Below are positions 51,763 to 62,721 of a stretch of 64,000 nt of DNA, in pieces. The notes beneath the pieces are model-generated. The model saw only the letters and a program-made list of their open reading frames with translations, did not search any database and was not told the origin of the DNA. The stretch's first letter is position 1. Every line of letters starts with the position of its first letter. The position numbers and the translations under genes are program-made. The stretch is from Mesorhizobium huakuii (lineage in GTDB: Bacteria > Pseudomonadota > Alphaproteobacteria > Rhizobiales > Rhizobiaceae), in contig NZ_CP050296.1 in assembly GCF_014189455.1 (NCBI RefSeq), positions 2,910,001 through 2,974,000 of the forward strand. Direction: 5' to 3'.

Positions 51763-52254
51763 GTGACCGACCTTCCCCAGTCAAGTCTGTCCCAATCAAT
51801 TCTGGCCAAGTCAAATCCGGCCACGCCCAGTCCTCTCGCTGAACCATCCTTCGATGCACGCCAGCCGCTGATCGTCTTCGACGGCGTCTGCGTGCTGTGC
51901 TCCGGCTTCGTACGCATGGTGGTCAGGCTCGATCGCCAAGAGCGCTTCCGCTTCGCCACCGCGCAATCGCCCTTCGGCGAAGCGCTGTTCCACAAGCATG
52001 GACTGCGCACGGACTCCTACGAAACCAATCTCGTCCTCGTCGACGGCCTTGCCTTCACCAAGCTCGACAGCTTTGTCGCCGTGATGTCGGAACTCGGCTG
52101 GCCATGGCGCGCGGCGAAGGCGCTGTTGCTGCTGCCGCGCCCGCTGCGCGACTGGCTCTACAATCGCATCGCCAGGAATCGCTATGCGTTGTTCGGCAGG
52201 AAGGACAGTTGCGAGGTTCCGTCGGCCGAGCTGCGCGGGCGCCTGATCGGCTGA
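51763..52254 (+). CDS. DCC-family thiol-disulfide oxidoreductase (DUF393)
   Basis: The 163-residue protein (GTG start) has the family motif FDGVCVLCSGFVRMVVRLDRQERFRFATAQS, with the DxxCxxC pattern (DGVCVLC), and the C-terminal LPRPLRDWLYNRIARNRYALFGRKDSC. DCC proteins are predicted thiol-disulfide oxidoreductases of thioredoxin-like fold. The first 30 residues are poorly conserved, so a later start is possible. Confidence 0.88.
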   Translation: MTDLPQSSLSQSILAKSNPATPSPLAEPSFDARQPLIVFDGVCVLCSGFVRMVVRLDRQERFRFATAQSPFGEALFHKHGLRTDSYETNLVLVDGLAFTKLDSFVAVMSELGWPWRAAKALLLLPRPLRDWLYNRIARNRYALFGRKDSCEVPSAELRGRLIG

Positions 52255-52258
52255 AGGC

Positions 52259-52365
52259 CAATGCGTATCGCCCAAAAGTGACTTCGGTTTGGGAGAACGA
52301 CATGCATAAAACAGAGAGCCTGAAGCGCGCCGCAAGAATCTGTTTCAACGCGACGCGCCTCCGGG
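52259..52365. repeat. Dispersed intergenic repeat, family D
   Basis: The stretch from ATGCGTATCGCCCAAAAGTG through GGGAGAACGACATGCATAAAAC to an imperfect inverted repeat (GCGCGCCGC...GCGACGCGC) has the look of a rhizobial dispersed repeat that I have seen in many copies. It is a single copy in this window. The rest of 52255-52539 has no supported gene. Confidence 0.5.
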
Positions 52366-52539
52366 CCGCAGTGCATGAACCCGGGCTCGATTGAGCAGCT
52401 CGGGTGCGAGCTCTGCGCTTGCGCCGTGCCCGATCAGGGCCGAAAGTTTTTTCTTGCGGCCTGTCGAAATCGGTCGCCGCCGCGCGACATACGTCTGGCC
52501 CCGCAAGGACGCGGCCTTCGAAATCACGGGAGAAGACCC

Positions 52540-52908
52540 ATGCGATACATGCTTATGATCAACAACGACGAATCCGCACTGGCGGCTATGCCGATCGAGA
52601 AGACCCAGCAGATGAGCGCGGCCTATAGCGCCTATACCGAAGCGCTGAAGAAGTCCGGCGCGTGGCTGGCCGGCGAACGGCTGCGCCCGACCCAGGCGAC
52701 CACCTCGGTGCGGATCGCCGACGGCAAGACCAACGTCATCGACGGTCCCTATGCCGACACCAAGGAGCAACTCGCCGGCTTCTACATGATCGAGGCGGCC
52801 GACATCGATACCGCCATCGAATGGGCGGCGCGCTGTCCGGCGGCCAGCACCGGCACGGTCGAGTTGCGGCCGATCTGGGAAATGGCCGACTACCTGCCCA
52901 AGACATGA
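52540..52908 (+). CDS. YciI/DGPF-domain protein
   Basis: The 122-residue protein MRYMLMINNDESALAAMP...GGRLRPTQATTSVRI-like strand, DGPYADTKEQLAGFYMIEAADIDTAIEWAARCP is a YCII-related (DGPF) protein. GGGAGAAG lies 5 bp before the ATG. It stands directly before a sigma factor gene of the ECF42 type, whose members are regularly paired with DGPF proteins. It may sense or process the signal or be the main target of the sigma factor. Confidence 0.9.
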   Translation: MRYMLMINNDESALAAMPIEKTQQMSAAYSAYTEALKKSGAWLAGERLRPTQATTSVRIADGKTNVIDGPYADTKEQLAGFYMIEAADIDTAIEWAARCPAASTGTVELRPIWEMADYLPKT

Positions 52909-52915
52909 CCGTGTG

Positions 52916-54160
52916 ATGGAAAGTCGACCGGAGATCGCCCGGGCGGCCGCCGAGGCCGCCGCCCGGCAAAGCTATGGCAAGCTGGTCGCGTGGCTCGCGG
53001 CGCGCACGCGCGACGTGGCCGCCGCCGAGGATGCGCTGGCTGATGCCTTTGCCGCGGCGCTCGAACGCTGGCCGAAATCAGGCGTGCCCGAAAAGCCGGA
53101 AGCCTGGCTGCTGGCAGTGGCGCGGCGCCGCCGCGTCGACGCGGTGCGGCGGCGGCTGACGCGGGAGGCGGCCCGCGATCATCTCCAGCTGATCGCCGAA
53201 GAGATTGAGGCGCGCATGACTGACGAAGAGCTGCCCGACGAACGGCTGCGGCTGATGTTCGCTTGCGCGCATCCGGCGATCGAGCCGGGCGTGCGCGCAC
53301 CGCTGATCCTGCAAACCGTGCTCGGCTTCGATGCCGCGACGATCGCCTCTGCCTTCCTGGTCTCGCCGGCAACGATGGGCCAGCGCCTGGTGCGCGCCAA
53401 GGCGCGCATCCGCGAAACCGGCATTCCGTTCCGCGTGCCGGAGCGGGCTGAACTCGGCGAACGGCTGGATGCGGTGCTGGAGGCGATCTACGCGGCTTTC
53501 GCCGAAGGCTGGTCGGATCCGGCCGGCACCGAGACGCGGCGGCGCAACCTCGCCACCGAAGGCATCTGGCTTGGCCGCCTGGTGGCGACGCTGATGCCGC
53601 AAGAGCCGGAAGCGCTTGGCCTGCTGGCGCTGATGCTGTTTGCCGAAGCGCGCCGCACTGCCCGGCGCAGTGCCGAAGGCGACTTCGTGCCGCTGGCCGA
53701 GCAGGATTGCGACCAGTGGGACCGCGCCCTCATCGACGAAGCCGAGGCGCTTCTGTCCCATGCCGCGGCGAGCGGCGTCGTCGGCCGCTACCAGCTCGAG
53801 GCGGCCGTCCAGTCCGCTCATGCGGCGCGACGGTTGACCGGCCGCACCGACTGGCCGGCGATCCGCGCGCTCTACGACGCGCTGTTTTCGATCGTGGGAT
53901 CGCCGGTGGTGGCGATCAACCGCGCCGTGGCGCTCGCCGAGACGGAGGGCGCCATGGCGGGGCTGGCGGCGCTTTACGTGCTGGGCGACGACAAGCGGCT
54001 CGACGAATATCAGCCCTATTGGGCGGCGCGCGCCGGTCTCCTGGCCAAGCTTGGTCAGGTGCCGCAGGCAAGCGAGGCCTATGACAGGGCGATCGGCCTC
54101 GAGCGCGACCCGGCGGTGCGCCGGTTCCTGCAGGGAAAAAGGGCGGCGCTGCGAAATTGA
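52916..54160 (+). CDS. ECF42-type RNA polymerase sigma factor with C-terminal extension
   Basis: The 414-residue protein has ECF sigma-2 (YGKLVAWLAARTRDVAAAEDALADAFAAALERWP...PEAWLLAVARRRRVDAVRRR) and sigma-4 (LILQTVLGFDAATIASAFLVSPATMGQRLVRAKARIRE) regions in its first 190 residues. A long C-terminal TPR-like domain (DUF6596 style, with VAINRAVALAETEGAMAGLAAL) follows. This build belongs to group ECF42, which lacks an anti-sigma gene and is partnered by DGPF proteins; both hold here. A GTG at 52913 is an alternative start. The extension probably controls activity. Confidence 0.9.
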   Translation: MESRPEIARAAAEAAARQSYGKLVAWLAARTRDVAAAEDALADAFAAALERWPKSGVPEKPEAWLLAVARRRRVDAVRRRLTREAARDHLQLIAEEIEARMTDEELPDERLRLMFACAHPAIEPGVRAPLILQTVLGFDAATIASAFLVSPATMGQRLVRAKARIRETGIPFRVPERAELGERLDAVLEAIYAAFAEGWSDPAGTETRRRNLATEGIWLGRLVATLMPQEPEALGLLALMLFAEARRTARRSAEGDFVPLAEQDCDQWDRALIDEAEALLSHAAASGVVGRYQLEAAVQSAHAARRLTGRTDWPAIRALYDALFSIVGSPVVAINRAVALAETEGAMAGLAALYVLGDDKRLDEYQPYWAARAGLLAKLGQVPQASEAYDRAIGLERDPAVRRFLQGKRAALRN

Positions 54161-54163
54161 CCC

Positions 54164-54789
54164 TCAGCCGGGCCACATCTTGTGCGATGTGTTGAGCGTC
54201 TTCAGCAGCGGATGTTCACGCAGCTTCGCCCACAAGCGTTCAATATTAGGCCATGCCGCCCGCGCGCTGTCGATGTCGGGATGCCAGGCAATGAGCATGA
54301 TGAGATAGATGTCGGCCAGCGACATCTGGTCACCAACCAGCCACTCACGGCCCTTCAGAGCGGCATCGACGACGGCAAAGCCACGGTCCATCTCGGCGAT
54401 TGCCGCCTGCTTGACGGCTTCCGTGCCGTCGGCGTCGGCCGTGTAGCGATAGGCGTAGTAGAGCCGCAGTACCGCCGGGTAGAGTACCGACGACATGAAA
54501 GCCATCCAGCGCAGGAAATCGGCGCGGGCAGGCGCATCGACCGCCGGTGCCAGGCGGGCCTCCGGATGGCGCTCGGCGAGCAGGATGCAGATCGCCGCCG
54601 ATTCGGTCATCGAGCTTCCGTCCGGCAAGTCAGCACCGGCACCTGGTTCAGCGGGCTGATGTCGAGGAAGGCCGGATCGGGCCGGTCGGTCTTCGGCACG
54701 TCGATCTGCTCGAACGGCGCGTTCGCCAGGGCCAGTGCCGCCTCGACGACGAAGCCGCCGCTGCCCGGGCGGGTATAGAGCTTGTACAT
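54164..54789 (-). pseudogene. Glutathione S-transferase, one-base frameshift
   Basis: The N-terminal thioredoxin-like half MYKLYTRPGSGGFVVEAALALANAPFEQIDVPK starts at 54789 (GGGGAGG upstream) and runs to NQVPVLT. The next frame continues LPDGSSMTESAAICILLAERHPEARL and the helical domain ending NTSHKMWPG at 54164. One missing base near 54628-54631 accounts for the break; the intact protein has 208 residues. It fits the bacterial GST families that conjugate or isomerise electrophiles. It is convergent with the sigma factor gene. Confidence 0.85.
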
Positions 54790-54921
54790 GAAATCCTCCC
54801 CCGGCCCGAACAATGCGGGCCGGTGGCGATATGAACCGGAAGCAGGGGTCTGCTCAAGCCGGAGGCAGACGCCACGGAGGATTTTTCGGCGGGCCAGCCG
54901 ATCCGCAGAAAGCGCGGCGGC

Positions 54922-55902
<981 letters not shown>

Positions 55903-56082
55903 TGGTTTCGCTCCCAGGATTTCAGGCAAGTGGCATTGCAGCCGGCAAGATAGGGCTTTCAGCCGCGCAACATAAGCTGTCGGCCGGAAATATCCGAGTG
56001 GAGCCTGTGTCTAAAACGCCCTTGTCCCGGAAAAGCATTTCGCGGGGAAGCCTGGCCCCGGAATGTTTTGGCTGAAAGGGTG

Positions 56083-56700
56083 CTACTGGCGGGCCGCGAT
56101 CGCTGCCGCGGCGCCGACCATGAAGCCGGCGGCGGTGCGGTTCAGCAGCTTCAGCGCGCGCGGCGATTTCAGGAACCAGCGCGCCTTGGCGGCCAGTGCC
56201 AGGTAAGGCACCAGCACGACGAACAGGACCACGACGGTCAGCGCGGCGAGAATGCCGTAATCGGCCAGCGTGATCGTCTTCAGGTCGACGATGGTTGGCG
56301 TGATGGCGAGATAGAAGATCATCGTCTTCGGATTGCCCAGCGTCACGGTCAGGCCGGCGACAAAGCTCGACACCAGCCCGCCCTTGCCCTTTTTCGCTTC
56401 GACCGTTTCGGGCGTGATGCCGGCGGTCCAGAAGCGCCAGCCGAGGAAAGCGAGATAAGCGACGCCAAGCCATTTGATGGCGAGGAAAACCATGCCGAAG
56501 GTCTGCGCGACGAAGGCGAGGCCGAGCACCACGGCGGTCAGATAGGTCAGGTCGCCCAGCATCAGGCCAAAGGACATGGCCAGCGACGAGCGAAAGCCGG
56601 AGCCCAGCGCCCGCGCGACAAGCGCGGTGACGCCGGGGCCGGGAATGGCGGCGGCGATGCCGAGGGCGGCACTGTAGGCGAGGAAGCCGGTGAGGGTCAT
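56083..56700 (-). CDS. LysE-family amino acid exporter
   Basis: The 205-residue membrane protein has six hydrophobic segments and the family start FLAYSAALGIAAAIPGPGVTALVARALGSGFRSSLAMSFGLMLGDL. Such RhtB/LysE exporters remove amino acids or homoserine-type compounds. The ATG at 56700 is chosen because the in-frame extension to 56799 is not family-like. It lies near, but not in an obvious operon with, cysK. Confidence 0.9.
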   Translation of the reverse strand: MTLTGFLAYSAALGIAAAIPGPGVTALVARALGSGFRSSLAMSFGLMLGDLTYLTAVVLGLAFVAQTFGMVFLAIKWLGVAYLAFLGWRFWTAGITPETVEAKKGKGGLVSSFVAGLTVTLGNPKTMIFYLAITPTIVDLKTITLADYGILAALTVVVLFVVLVPYLALAAKARWFLKSPRALKLLNRTAAGFMVGAAAAIAARQ

Positions 56701-56810
56701 GGGCGAGCCTTGCGTCCGTGGAACGCTATTGGGACGCCCGCCTTGTCGCACAAAGTCAGGCCTGCTGGAATCCCCTGAAGCCGGATTCGATTGCACCACG
56801 CCGAAATGGG

Positions 56811-58178
56811 TCAGGACCGGCCGCCATCATAGGTTACGCGCCAGATGGTGCCGTTGCCGTCCTCGGTCATGATCAGCGCGCCGTCGGCCGCCACGGCCAC
56901 GCCCACCGGCCGGCCCCAGACCTCGCCATTCGAGACGACGAAACCGGTCATGAAGTCCTCATACTCGCCGGTCGGCTTGCCATCCTTGAAGAGCAGGCGG
57001 ACGACCTTGTAGCCGGTCCTGTTGCCGCGATTCCATGAACCGTGCAGGGCAACAAAGGCGTCGCCCCTGTATTCCTTGGGAAAACCGCTGTCGGCGGGCA
57101 AGTCCTTGCGGTCGTAGAAGGCAATGTTGAGCGGCGCCGAATGCGCCTGCATCAGCACGTCGGGAATGGTCGCTTTTCCGGCGAGATCGGGGCGCGCGCC
57201 CTTGTGGCGCGGATCCTCATGGTTGCCGATGTAATACCAGGGCCAGCCGTAGAAGGCGCCGTCCTTGACCGAGGTGGCGTATTCGAAGGGCACATTGTCG
57301 CCAAGCGCGTCGCGCTCGTTGACGACGCACCACAGCGCGCCGGTCGCCGGTTGGATGGTCATGCCCGAACAGTTGCGCAGGCCGGTGGCGACGATGCGGC
57401 CGTTCTTGCCGTCCGGGTCGAAGGCCTGCACGTCGGCGCGCCCCTCTTCGGAGCCCCAGGTCGCACCCAGCGGCTTCGATTTCACCCACGCTTCCAAGCC
57501 GCCATCCGGCGCCTTGCCCATGTCCTCGGCGACATTCGAGCCCGAGCCGACCGACAGATAGAGCGTCTTGCCATCAGGCGAAAAGACGATGTCGCGGGTC
57601 CAGTGATGGTTTGAGGGAATGTTGTCGACGATGGTTTCCGGTTCGCCAGCTGCCTTCAGGTCACCCTTGCGGTAGGCAAAGCGCACGATGCTGTCGCTGT
57701 TGGCGACATAGACCCATTGCGGGTCGTCGCCCGGCGGATAGAAGGCAATGCCATAGGGCTGGTTGAGATTGCCGGCAAAAATGCCTTCTTCGGCGGGCTT
57801 GGCGCTGTCCTTGGCCAGGCTATAGACGCGGATCTGGTTGGCTTCGCTGTCGGCAACGAACAGGTCGCCGTTCGGTGCGACGCGCACGACGCGCGGATTG
57901 TCGATACCGGATGCGATCAGCTCGGCCGAAAAACCCGGCAGCAATTGCGGTTTCGCGCCCGCCGGCATGTCGGCAAGGCCGGCGCTGTTCGAGGCCGACT
58001 TGGTGAGATAGGGCTTCGGCAAATCTTCCGGCTTGATCAGGCGCCGAACGCCCGGTCTGTCGGCACGCCAGTCGCCAAAGGCGGCAGCGCCCTTCAGCAC
58101 CGGCTGGTCCGCCTGCTGGGCGAATGCTGCGCTTGTGATAAAAAGGGCTGGAACCACCAGTCCGGCCAATCGGATCAT
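56811..58178 (-). CDS. PQQ-type sugar/sorbosone dehydrogenase, exported
   Basis: The 455-residue protein has a signal peptide (residues 1-20, ending SAAFAQ) and a six-bladed propeller of the soluble glucose/sorbosone dehydrogenase family: NPRVVRVAPNGDLFVADSEANQIRVY, QPYGIAFYPPGDDPQWVYVAN, RDIVFSPDGKTLYLSVGSGSN and YGWPWYYIG, GDAFVALHGSWNRG and RPVGVAVAADGALIMTEDGNGTIWRV. It would oxidise an aldose or aldehyde in the periplasm with PQQ. GGAGGACAAA before the ATG at 58178 supports this start over a long upstream extension in the same frame. Confidence 0.9.
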   Translation of the reverse strand: MIRLAGLVVPALFITSAAFAQQADQPVLKGAAAFGDWRADRPGVRRLIKPEDLPKPYLTKSASNSAGLADMPAGAKPQLLPGFSAELIASGIDNPRVVRVAPNGDLFVADSEANQIRVYSLAKDSAKPAEEGIFAGNLNQPYGIAFYPPGDDPQWVYVANSDSIVRFAYRKGDLKAAGEPETIVDNIPSNHHWTRDIVFSPDGKTLYLSVGSGSNVAEDMGKAPDGGLEAWVKSKPLGATWGSEEGRADVQAFDPDGKNGRIVATGLRNCSGMTIQPATGALWCVVNERDALGDNVPFEYATSVKDGAFYGWPWYYIGNHEDPRHKGARPDLAGKATIPDVLMQAHSAPLNIAFYDRKDLPADSGFPKEYRGDAFVALHGSWNRGNRTGYKVVRLLFKDGKPTGEYEDFMTGFVVSNGEVWGRPVGVAVAADGALIMTEDGNGTIWRVTYDGGRS

Positions 58179-58260
58179 TTTGTCCTCCATCTGGTCGCGA
58201 AGGAAACGGCCGATTTGTCCCTGGGTTCCGCCCCACACGACGAGGGAAGCGGTTCCCTGT

Positions 58261-58458
58261 CTATGTCCCGGCAGCCAAGAAATCGTCGTCGAGACGTTTT
58301 TCCAGCGCGACGAGATCGGCCGGCAGCGGCAGGCCCATGGCGCGCATTTCCTGCAGCTTTTCGCGCAATTGTTCCTGGATTTCGTGCTGGTCTTCCGGCT
58401 GGTTGACCATCTCCTCGAGCAGCAGGCTGATCCGGGCCTTGAGTTCTTCGAGCGCCAT
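58261..58458 (-). CDS. Small conserved helical protein
   Basis: A 65-residue protein, MALEELKARISLLLEEMVNQPEDQHEIQEQLREKLQEMRAMGLPLPADL, of heptad-like helix character. AAGGAG lies 9 bp upstream of the ATG. It is probably a rhizobial conserved protein of unknown function, located between hrcA and the dehydrogenase gene on the same strand. Confidence 0.75.
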   Translation of the reverse strand: MALEELKARISLLLEEMVNQPEDQHEIQEQLREKLQEMRAMGLPLPADLVALEKRLDDDFLAAGT

Positions 58459-58498
58459 TGTTTTTCTCCTTGCTGCCCGTCTCTTGCTGTCCGGGACC

Positions 58499-59581
58499 CT
58501 ACCTTAACATGCGCGATATCAGCTGCGCGGTATAATCGACCATCGGCACGATGCGGGCGTAGTTCAGCCGGGTCGGGCCGATGACGCCCAGCGCCCCGAC
58601 GACGCGGGCATCCTTGTCGCGATAGGGCGCGACCACCAGCGACGAGCCCGACAGCGAAAAGAGCTTGTTTTCCGAACCGATGAAGATGCGCACGCCCGAT
58701 CCCTGCTCGGCGAGATCGAGCAGCTGGATCAGCCCGTCCTGCGTCTCCATGTCCTCGAACAAATGCCTGAGCAATTCGATATCGGCCTGGGCGGTGACGT
58801 TTTCGAGCAGATTGGCGCGGCCGCGCACGATGAGCCGCGCCGGCAGGCCGCTTTCCGCACCCGCCCACACCGCCAGCCCCTTCTCGACGAGGTCCTGTGA
58901 CAGCGTGTCGAGAGCGGCTCTCGTCTCTTCCTTGATGCGGGCGATCTCGGTGCGCGCTTCCGCCAGTGTGCGGCCGCGAATATGCGCGTTGAGGAAATTC
59001 GAGGCCTCGTGCAGCTGCGAGACGGTGATGCCGGCGGGCAGCTCGACGACGCGGTTCTCGACGTCGCCATTCTGCGACACCAGCACGGCAAGCGCCTTGG
59101 TCGGCTCGAGCTGTATGAATTCGATATGCTTCAGCGCCACCTCATTCTTGGCGGCGAGCACCAGGCCGGCGCCGCGCGACATGCCCGACAGCATCTGGCT
59201 GGCCTCGGTCAGCATATGTTCCAGCGTCGCGCCCGAGCCGGAGGCCCGCACCTGCGCCTCGATGGTGCGGCGCTCCTCGTCGGAGAGGTCGCCAAGTTCC
59301 ATGAAGGCATCGACGAAGAAACGCAGGCCCGCCTGCGTCGGCAGCCGGCCGGCCGAGATATGCGGCGCATAGATCAGCCCGAGATGCTCGAGGTCGCTCA
59401 TCACATTGCGGATGGTGGCCGGCGACAGGGAGGAGGGCAGGATGCGCGACAGGCTGCGCGAACCCACGGGTTCGCCATCCCTGAGATAGGAATCGACGAT
59501 CCGCCGGAAGATGTCGCGTGAGCGCATGTCGAGTGATTGAAGTGCAAGCGACTGCGAACCCGGATCGATTGCCTTGGTCAT
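58499..59581 (-). CDS. hrcA: Heat-inducible transcription repressor HrcA
   Basis: The 360-residue repressor has the winged-helix start (DIFRRIVDSYLRDGEPVGSRSLSRILPSSLSPATIRNVMSDLEHLGL), then the GRLPTQAGLRFFVDAFMEL segment, and the C-terminal IFIGSENKLFSLSGSSLVVAPYRD and GVIGPTRLNYARIVPMVDYTAQLI. It binds CIRCE elements at groESL. No CIRCE site is visible in its own upstream region. It is divergent from rph, an arrangement typical of rhizobia. Confidence 0.97.
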   Translation of the reverse strand: MTKAIDPGSQSLALQSLDMRSRDIFRRIVDSYLRDGEPVGSRSLSRILPSSLSPATIRNVMSDLEHLGLIYAPHISAGRLPTQAGLRFFVDAFMELGDLSDEERRTIEAQVRASGSGATLEHMLTEASQMLSGMSRGAGLVLAAKNEVALKHIEFIQLEPTKALAVLVSQNGDVENRVVELPAGITVSQLHEASNFLNAHIRGRTLAEARTEIARIKEETRAALDTLSQDLVEKGLAVWAGAESGLPARLIVRGRANLLENVTAQADIELLRHLFEDMETQDGLIQLLDLAEQGSGVRIFIGSENKLFSLSGSSLVVAPYRDKDARVVGALGVIGPTRLNYARIVPMVDYTAQLISRMLR

Positions 59582-59738
59582 TCGGCCAAAAACCTCCTGC
59601 TTCAGGATATAGACTTCGGCACGGTGGGCGCAACCCGGTCTCTGTATCAGATCGCCCGGTCCGTTTTCCTTTGCGCGCTGCCCCCCATACGTCTAAAAGC
59701 CGGCCACGATTCCGAAAAATGACTGGAAAGAAGCCTGA

Positions 59739-60455
59739 ATGCGCCCCTCCAAACGCCAATTCGACGAAATGCGCGCCATCTCCTTCGAGCGCGGCGTCTC
59801 CAAGCATGCCGAAGGCTCGTGCCTGGTGAAGTTCGGCGACACCCATGTCCTGTGCACCGCCAGCCTCGAGGAAAAGGTGCCGGGCTGGATGCGCAATTCC
59901 GGCAAGGGCTGGGTGACGGCCGAATACGGCATGCTGCCGCGCTCGACCGGCGAGCGCATGCGCCGCGAGGCCTCCGCCGGCAAGCAGGGCGGCCGCACGC
60001 TGGAGATTCAGCGCCTGATCGGCCGTTCTCTGCGCGCCGTGGTCGATTTGCAGGCACTGGGCGAACAGCAGATCACCGTCGACTGCGACGTCATCCAGGC
60101 CGATGGCGGCACCCGTACCGCCTCGATCACCGGCGGCTGGGTGGCGCTGTATGACTGCCTGCGCTGGATGGAAGCGCGGCAGATGGCCAGTGTCGCCAAG
60201 GTGCTGAAGGACCATGTCGCGGCGATTTCCTGCGGCATCCATGACGGCCAGCCGGTCATCGACCTCGATTATCTCGAGGATTCCGCGGCCGGCACCGACG
60301 CCAATTTCGTCATGACCGGCAAGGGCGGCATCGTCGAGATCCAGGGCACCGCCGAGGGCGAGCCTTTTTCCGAAGGACAGTTCGCCGAATTGATGGGCCT
60401 GGCGAAGAAAGGCATCCAGCGCCTGGTCAGCCTACAGCAGATGGCGGTGGCGTAA
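59739..60455 (+). CDS. rph: Ribonuclease PH
   Basis: The 238-residue exonuclease starts [19 protein letters not shown] and contains [61 protein letters not shown] and [23 protein letters not shown]. It trims the 3' ends of tRNA precursors with phosphate. It is followed by a VOC gene and rdgB in the same direction. Confidence 0.97.
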   Translation: MRPSKRQFDEMRAISFERGVSKHAEGSCLVKFGDTHVLCTASLEEKVPGWMRNSGKGWVTAEYGMLPRSTGERMRREASAGKQGGRTLEIQRLIGRSLRAVVDLQALGEQQITVDCDVIQADGGTRTASITGGWVALYDCLRWMEARQMASVAKVLKDHVAAISCGIHDGQPVIDLDYLEDSAAGTDANFVMTGKGGIVEIQGTAEGEPFSEGQFAELMGLAKKGIQRLVSLQQMAVA

Positions 60456-60470
60456 GCCATCGATTTTCTG

Positions 60471-60880
60471 GTGACCCCCTCCGCCATCCTTGAATCAGCT
60501 CTCTACGTCACCGATCTGGCGGTGGCGGAAGAATTCTATGTCGGCGTGCTCGGCCTCGATTTGCTCGGCAAGGTCGACGGCAGGCATCTTTTCTTCCGCT
60601 GTGGCCCAGGCGTGCTGCTCATCTTCAACGCCGAGGCGACCAAAATTCCTCCGGCGCCGGACGCCCGGCTGAAAGTGCCGCCACATGGCACGGTTGGCGA
60701 AGGTCATCTCTGCTTTGCGGCAACCGCCGCCGAAATCGTGGCCTGGAAAATGCATTTGGGGGCAAAAGAATCGCCATCGAAAGCGAATTCGAATGGCCGC
60801 AAGGCGGCCGTTCGCTCTATATACGCGACCCCTCGGGCAATTCGATCGAGTTCGCCGAGCCGAGAATCTGGGGCCTTTGA
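60471..60880 (+). pseudogene. VOC (glyoxalase/bleomycin resistance) protein, one-base frameshift
   Basis: The GTG at 60471 opens a VOC domain: ESALYVTDLAVAEEFYVGVLGLDLLG and HLFFRCGPGVLLIFNAEATK. In a run of five G at 60758-60762 the frame shifts; with six the product continues [40 protein letters not shown] and ends at 60878-60880, where its TGA overlaps the A of the rdgB ATG. The intact protein has 136 residues. It would be a metal-dependent dioxygenase, glyoxalase or binding protein, lying between rph and rdgB. Confidence 0.85.
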
Positions 60881-61542
60881 TGCATACTCTCGATGGCAAG
60901 AAGATCGTCGTCGCCAGCCACAATGCCGGCAAGCTGCGCGAATTCGCCGATTTGATGGGGCCTTTCGGCTTCGAGGCGAAGTCGGCCAAGGACTATGGCC
61001 TGCCGGAACCGGACGAGACCGGCACCACTTTCGAGGAAAACGCCTATATCAAGGCGCTGGCGGCGGCGCAGGCGACCGGCCTGCCGGCGCTGTCGGACGA
61101 TTCCGGCCTGTGTGTCGACGCGCTCGATGGCGCGCCCGGCGTGTACACCGCCAACTGGGCCGAAACTCCTGATGGGTCGCGCGATTTCGCCATGGCCATG
61201 CAGCGCACCGAAGTGGCGCTGCAGGAAGTTGGCGCCGCCTCGGCCGAACAGCGCAAGGGCCGCTTCGTCGCCGTCATTTGTCTCGCCTTTCCCGATGGCG
61301 AGGCCGAATATTATCGCGGCGAGGCCGAAGGCACGCTGGTCTGGCCGCCGCGCGGCGAGCTTGGCTTCGGCTATGATCCCGTGTTTTTGCCCAATGGATT
61401 CGACAAAACCTTCGGCGAGATGACCGCTGAGCAGAAGCATGGCTGGAAACCCGGCCAGCCGACGGCGCTGTCGCACCGCGCCCGCGCTTTCCAGAAGTTC
61501 GCCCAGGCACGGTTGAATACGCCGGGATTGGGCTCGGCATGA
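60880..61542 (+). CDS. rdgB: XTP/dITP diphosphatase (non-canonical purine NTP pyrophosphatase)
   Basis: The 220-residue house-cleaning enzyme has [20 protein letters not shown] (the N-x-x-K start), [36 protein letters not shown] and [20 protein letters not shown]. It hydrolyses ITP, XTP and their deoxy forms. The ATG overlaps the VOC stop by one base, and its stop overlaps hemW by 4 bp. Confidence 0.96.
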   Translation: MHTLDGKKIVVASHNAGKLREFADLMGPFGFEAKSAKDYGLPEPDETGTTFEENAYIKALAAAQATGLPALSDDSGLCVDALDGAPGVYTANWAETPDGSRDFAMAMQRTEVALQEVGAASAEQRKGRFVAVICLAFPDGEAEYYRGEAEGTLVWPPRGELGFGYDPVFLPNGFDKTFGEMTAEQKHGWKPGQPTALSHRARAFQKFAQARLNTPGLGSA

Positions 61543-62717
61543 CTGGATCCGGCATCACCATGCCGCTTGACCGGACGCCCGGCTTCGGCGTCTACATCCA
61601 TTGGCCGTTCTGCGCGGCCAAGTGCCCCTATTGCGACTTCAACAGCCATGTCCGCCACCAGCCGGTCGACCAGGAGCGCTTTGCCGCCGCCTTCGAGGCG
61701 GAGCTGGCGACGATGCGTGAGCGCACCGGTCCGCGCGAGGTCACCAGCATTTTCCTCGGTGGCGGCACGCCGTCGCTGATGAAGCCGGAAACCGTGGCCA
61801 GGGTTCTGGACGCGGTGGCGAAGAACTGGACGGTGCCGGACGGCATAGAGGTGACGCTGGAGGCCAACCCGTCCTCGGTGGAGGCCGAACGCTTTCGCGG
61901 CTATCGGGCGGCAGGCGTCAACCGCGTCTCGCTGGGCGTGCAGGCGCTGAACGACAAGGATTTGCGCTTTCTTGGCCGCCTGCACAATGTCGAGGAAGCG
62001 CTGCATGCCATCGGGCTGGCGCGCGAAATCTTTCCGCGCCTGTCCTTCGACCTGATCTACGCCCGGCCCGGTCAGACGCCGGAGGCCTGGGCATCCGAGC
62101 TCGAACAGGCGATCGGCCACGCCGCCGACCATCTGTCGCTCTACCAACTGACCATCGAGGAAGGGACGCCCTTCCACGCGCTGCATGCAGCGAGAAAATT
62201 CATCATCCCCGACAACGACCACGCCGCCGACCTCTATGCGTTGACGCAGGAGATCACCATGGCGCATGGCCTGCCGGCCTATGAGATTTCCAACCACGCC
62301 CGGCCGGGCGCGGAAAGCCGGCACAATCTGACCTATTGGCGCTATGGCGAATATGTCGGCGTCGGCCCCGGCGCGCATGGCCGCTTCGTCGAGAATGGCC
62401 GCCGCACGGTGACCATCGCCGAGCGGATGCCGGAAACCTGGGCCAACCTCGTCGAGGCCAAGGGCCATGGCGTCACCGGCGGCGAAATCCTGACACGCTC
62501 GGAGGAAGCCGACGAGTTCCTGCTGATGGGGCTGAGACTCGCCGAGGGTATCGACCTCTCGCGCTACGAGGCGTTTTCCGGCCGCGGCCTGTCGAGCGCG
62601 CGGCTGTCGGTGCTGCAGGGCGAGGGACTGGTGGCGCCGATCGGCAATGCGCGCCTGCGCGCCACGCCGGCCGGCATGATCGTGCTCGACGCCGTGGTGG
62701 CGGATCTGGCGCGCTAA
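61539..62717 (+). CDS. hemW: Radical SAM haem chaperone HemW
   Basis: The 392-residue protein has the radical-SAM CxxxCxxC motif in [14 protein letters not shown], the GGGTPSLM site for S-adenosylmethionine and the C-terminal HemW part ([38 protein letters not shown]). The fourth residue after the motif (YCDF) follows the HemW pattern that separates it from HemN. It inserts haem into proteins. It starts in the last codons of rdgB. Confidence 0.95.
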   Translation: MTGSGITMPLDRTPGFGVYIHWPFCAAKCPYCDFNSHVRHQPVDQERFAAAFEAELATMRERTGPREVTSIFLGGGTPSLMKPETVARVLDAVAKNWTVPDGIEVTLEANPSSVEAERFRGYRAAGVNRVSLGVQALNDKDLRFLGRLHNVEEALHAIGLAREIFPRLSFDLIYARPGQTPEAWASELEQAIGHAADHLSLYQLTIEEGTPFHALHAARKFIIPDNDHAADLYALTQEITMAHGLPAYEISNHARPGAESRHNLTYWRYGEYVGVGPGAHGRFVENGRRTVTIAERMPETWANLVEAKGHGVTGGEILTRSEEADEFLLMGLRLAEGIDLSRYEAFSGRGLSSARLSVLQGEGLVAPIGNARLRATPAGMIVLDAVVADLAR

Positions 62718-62721
62718 TCCT

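Noticed and set aside
59582..59738. Possible CIRCE element upstream of hrcA
   Set aside because: No TTAGCACTC-N9-GAGTGCTAA-like inverted repeat is present.
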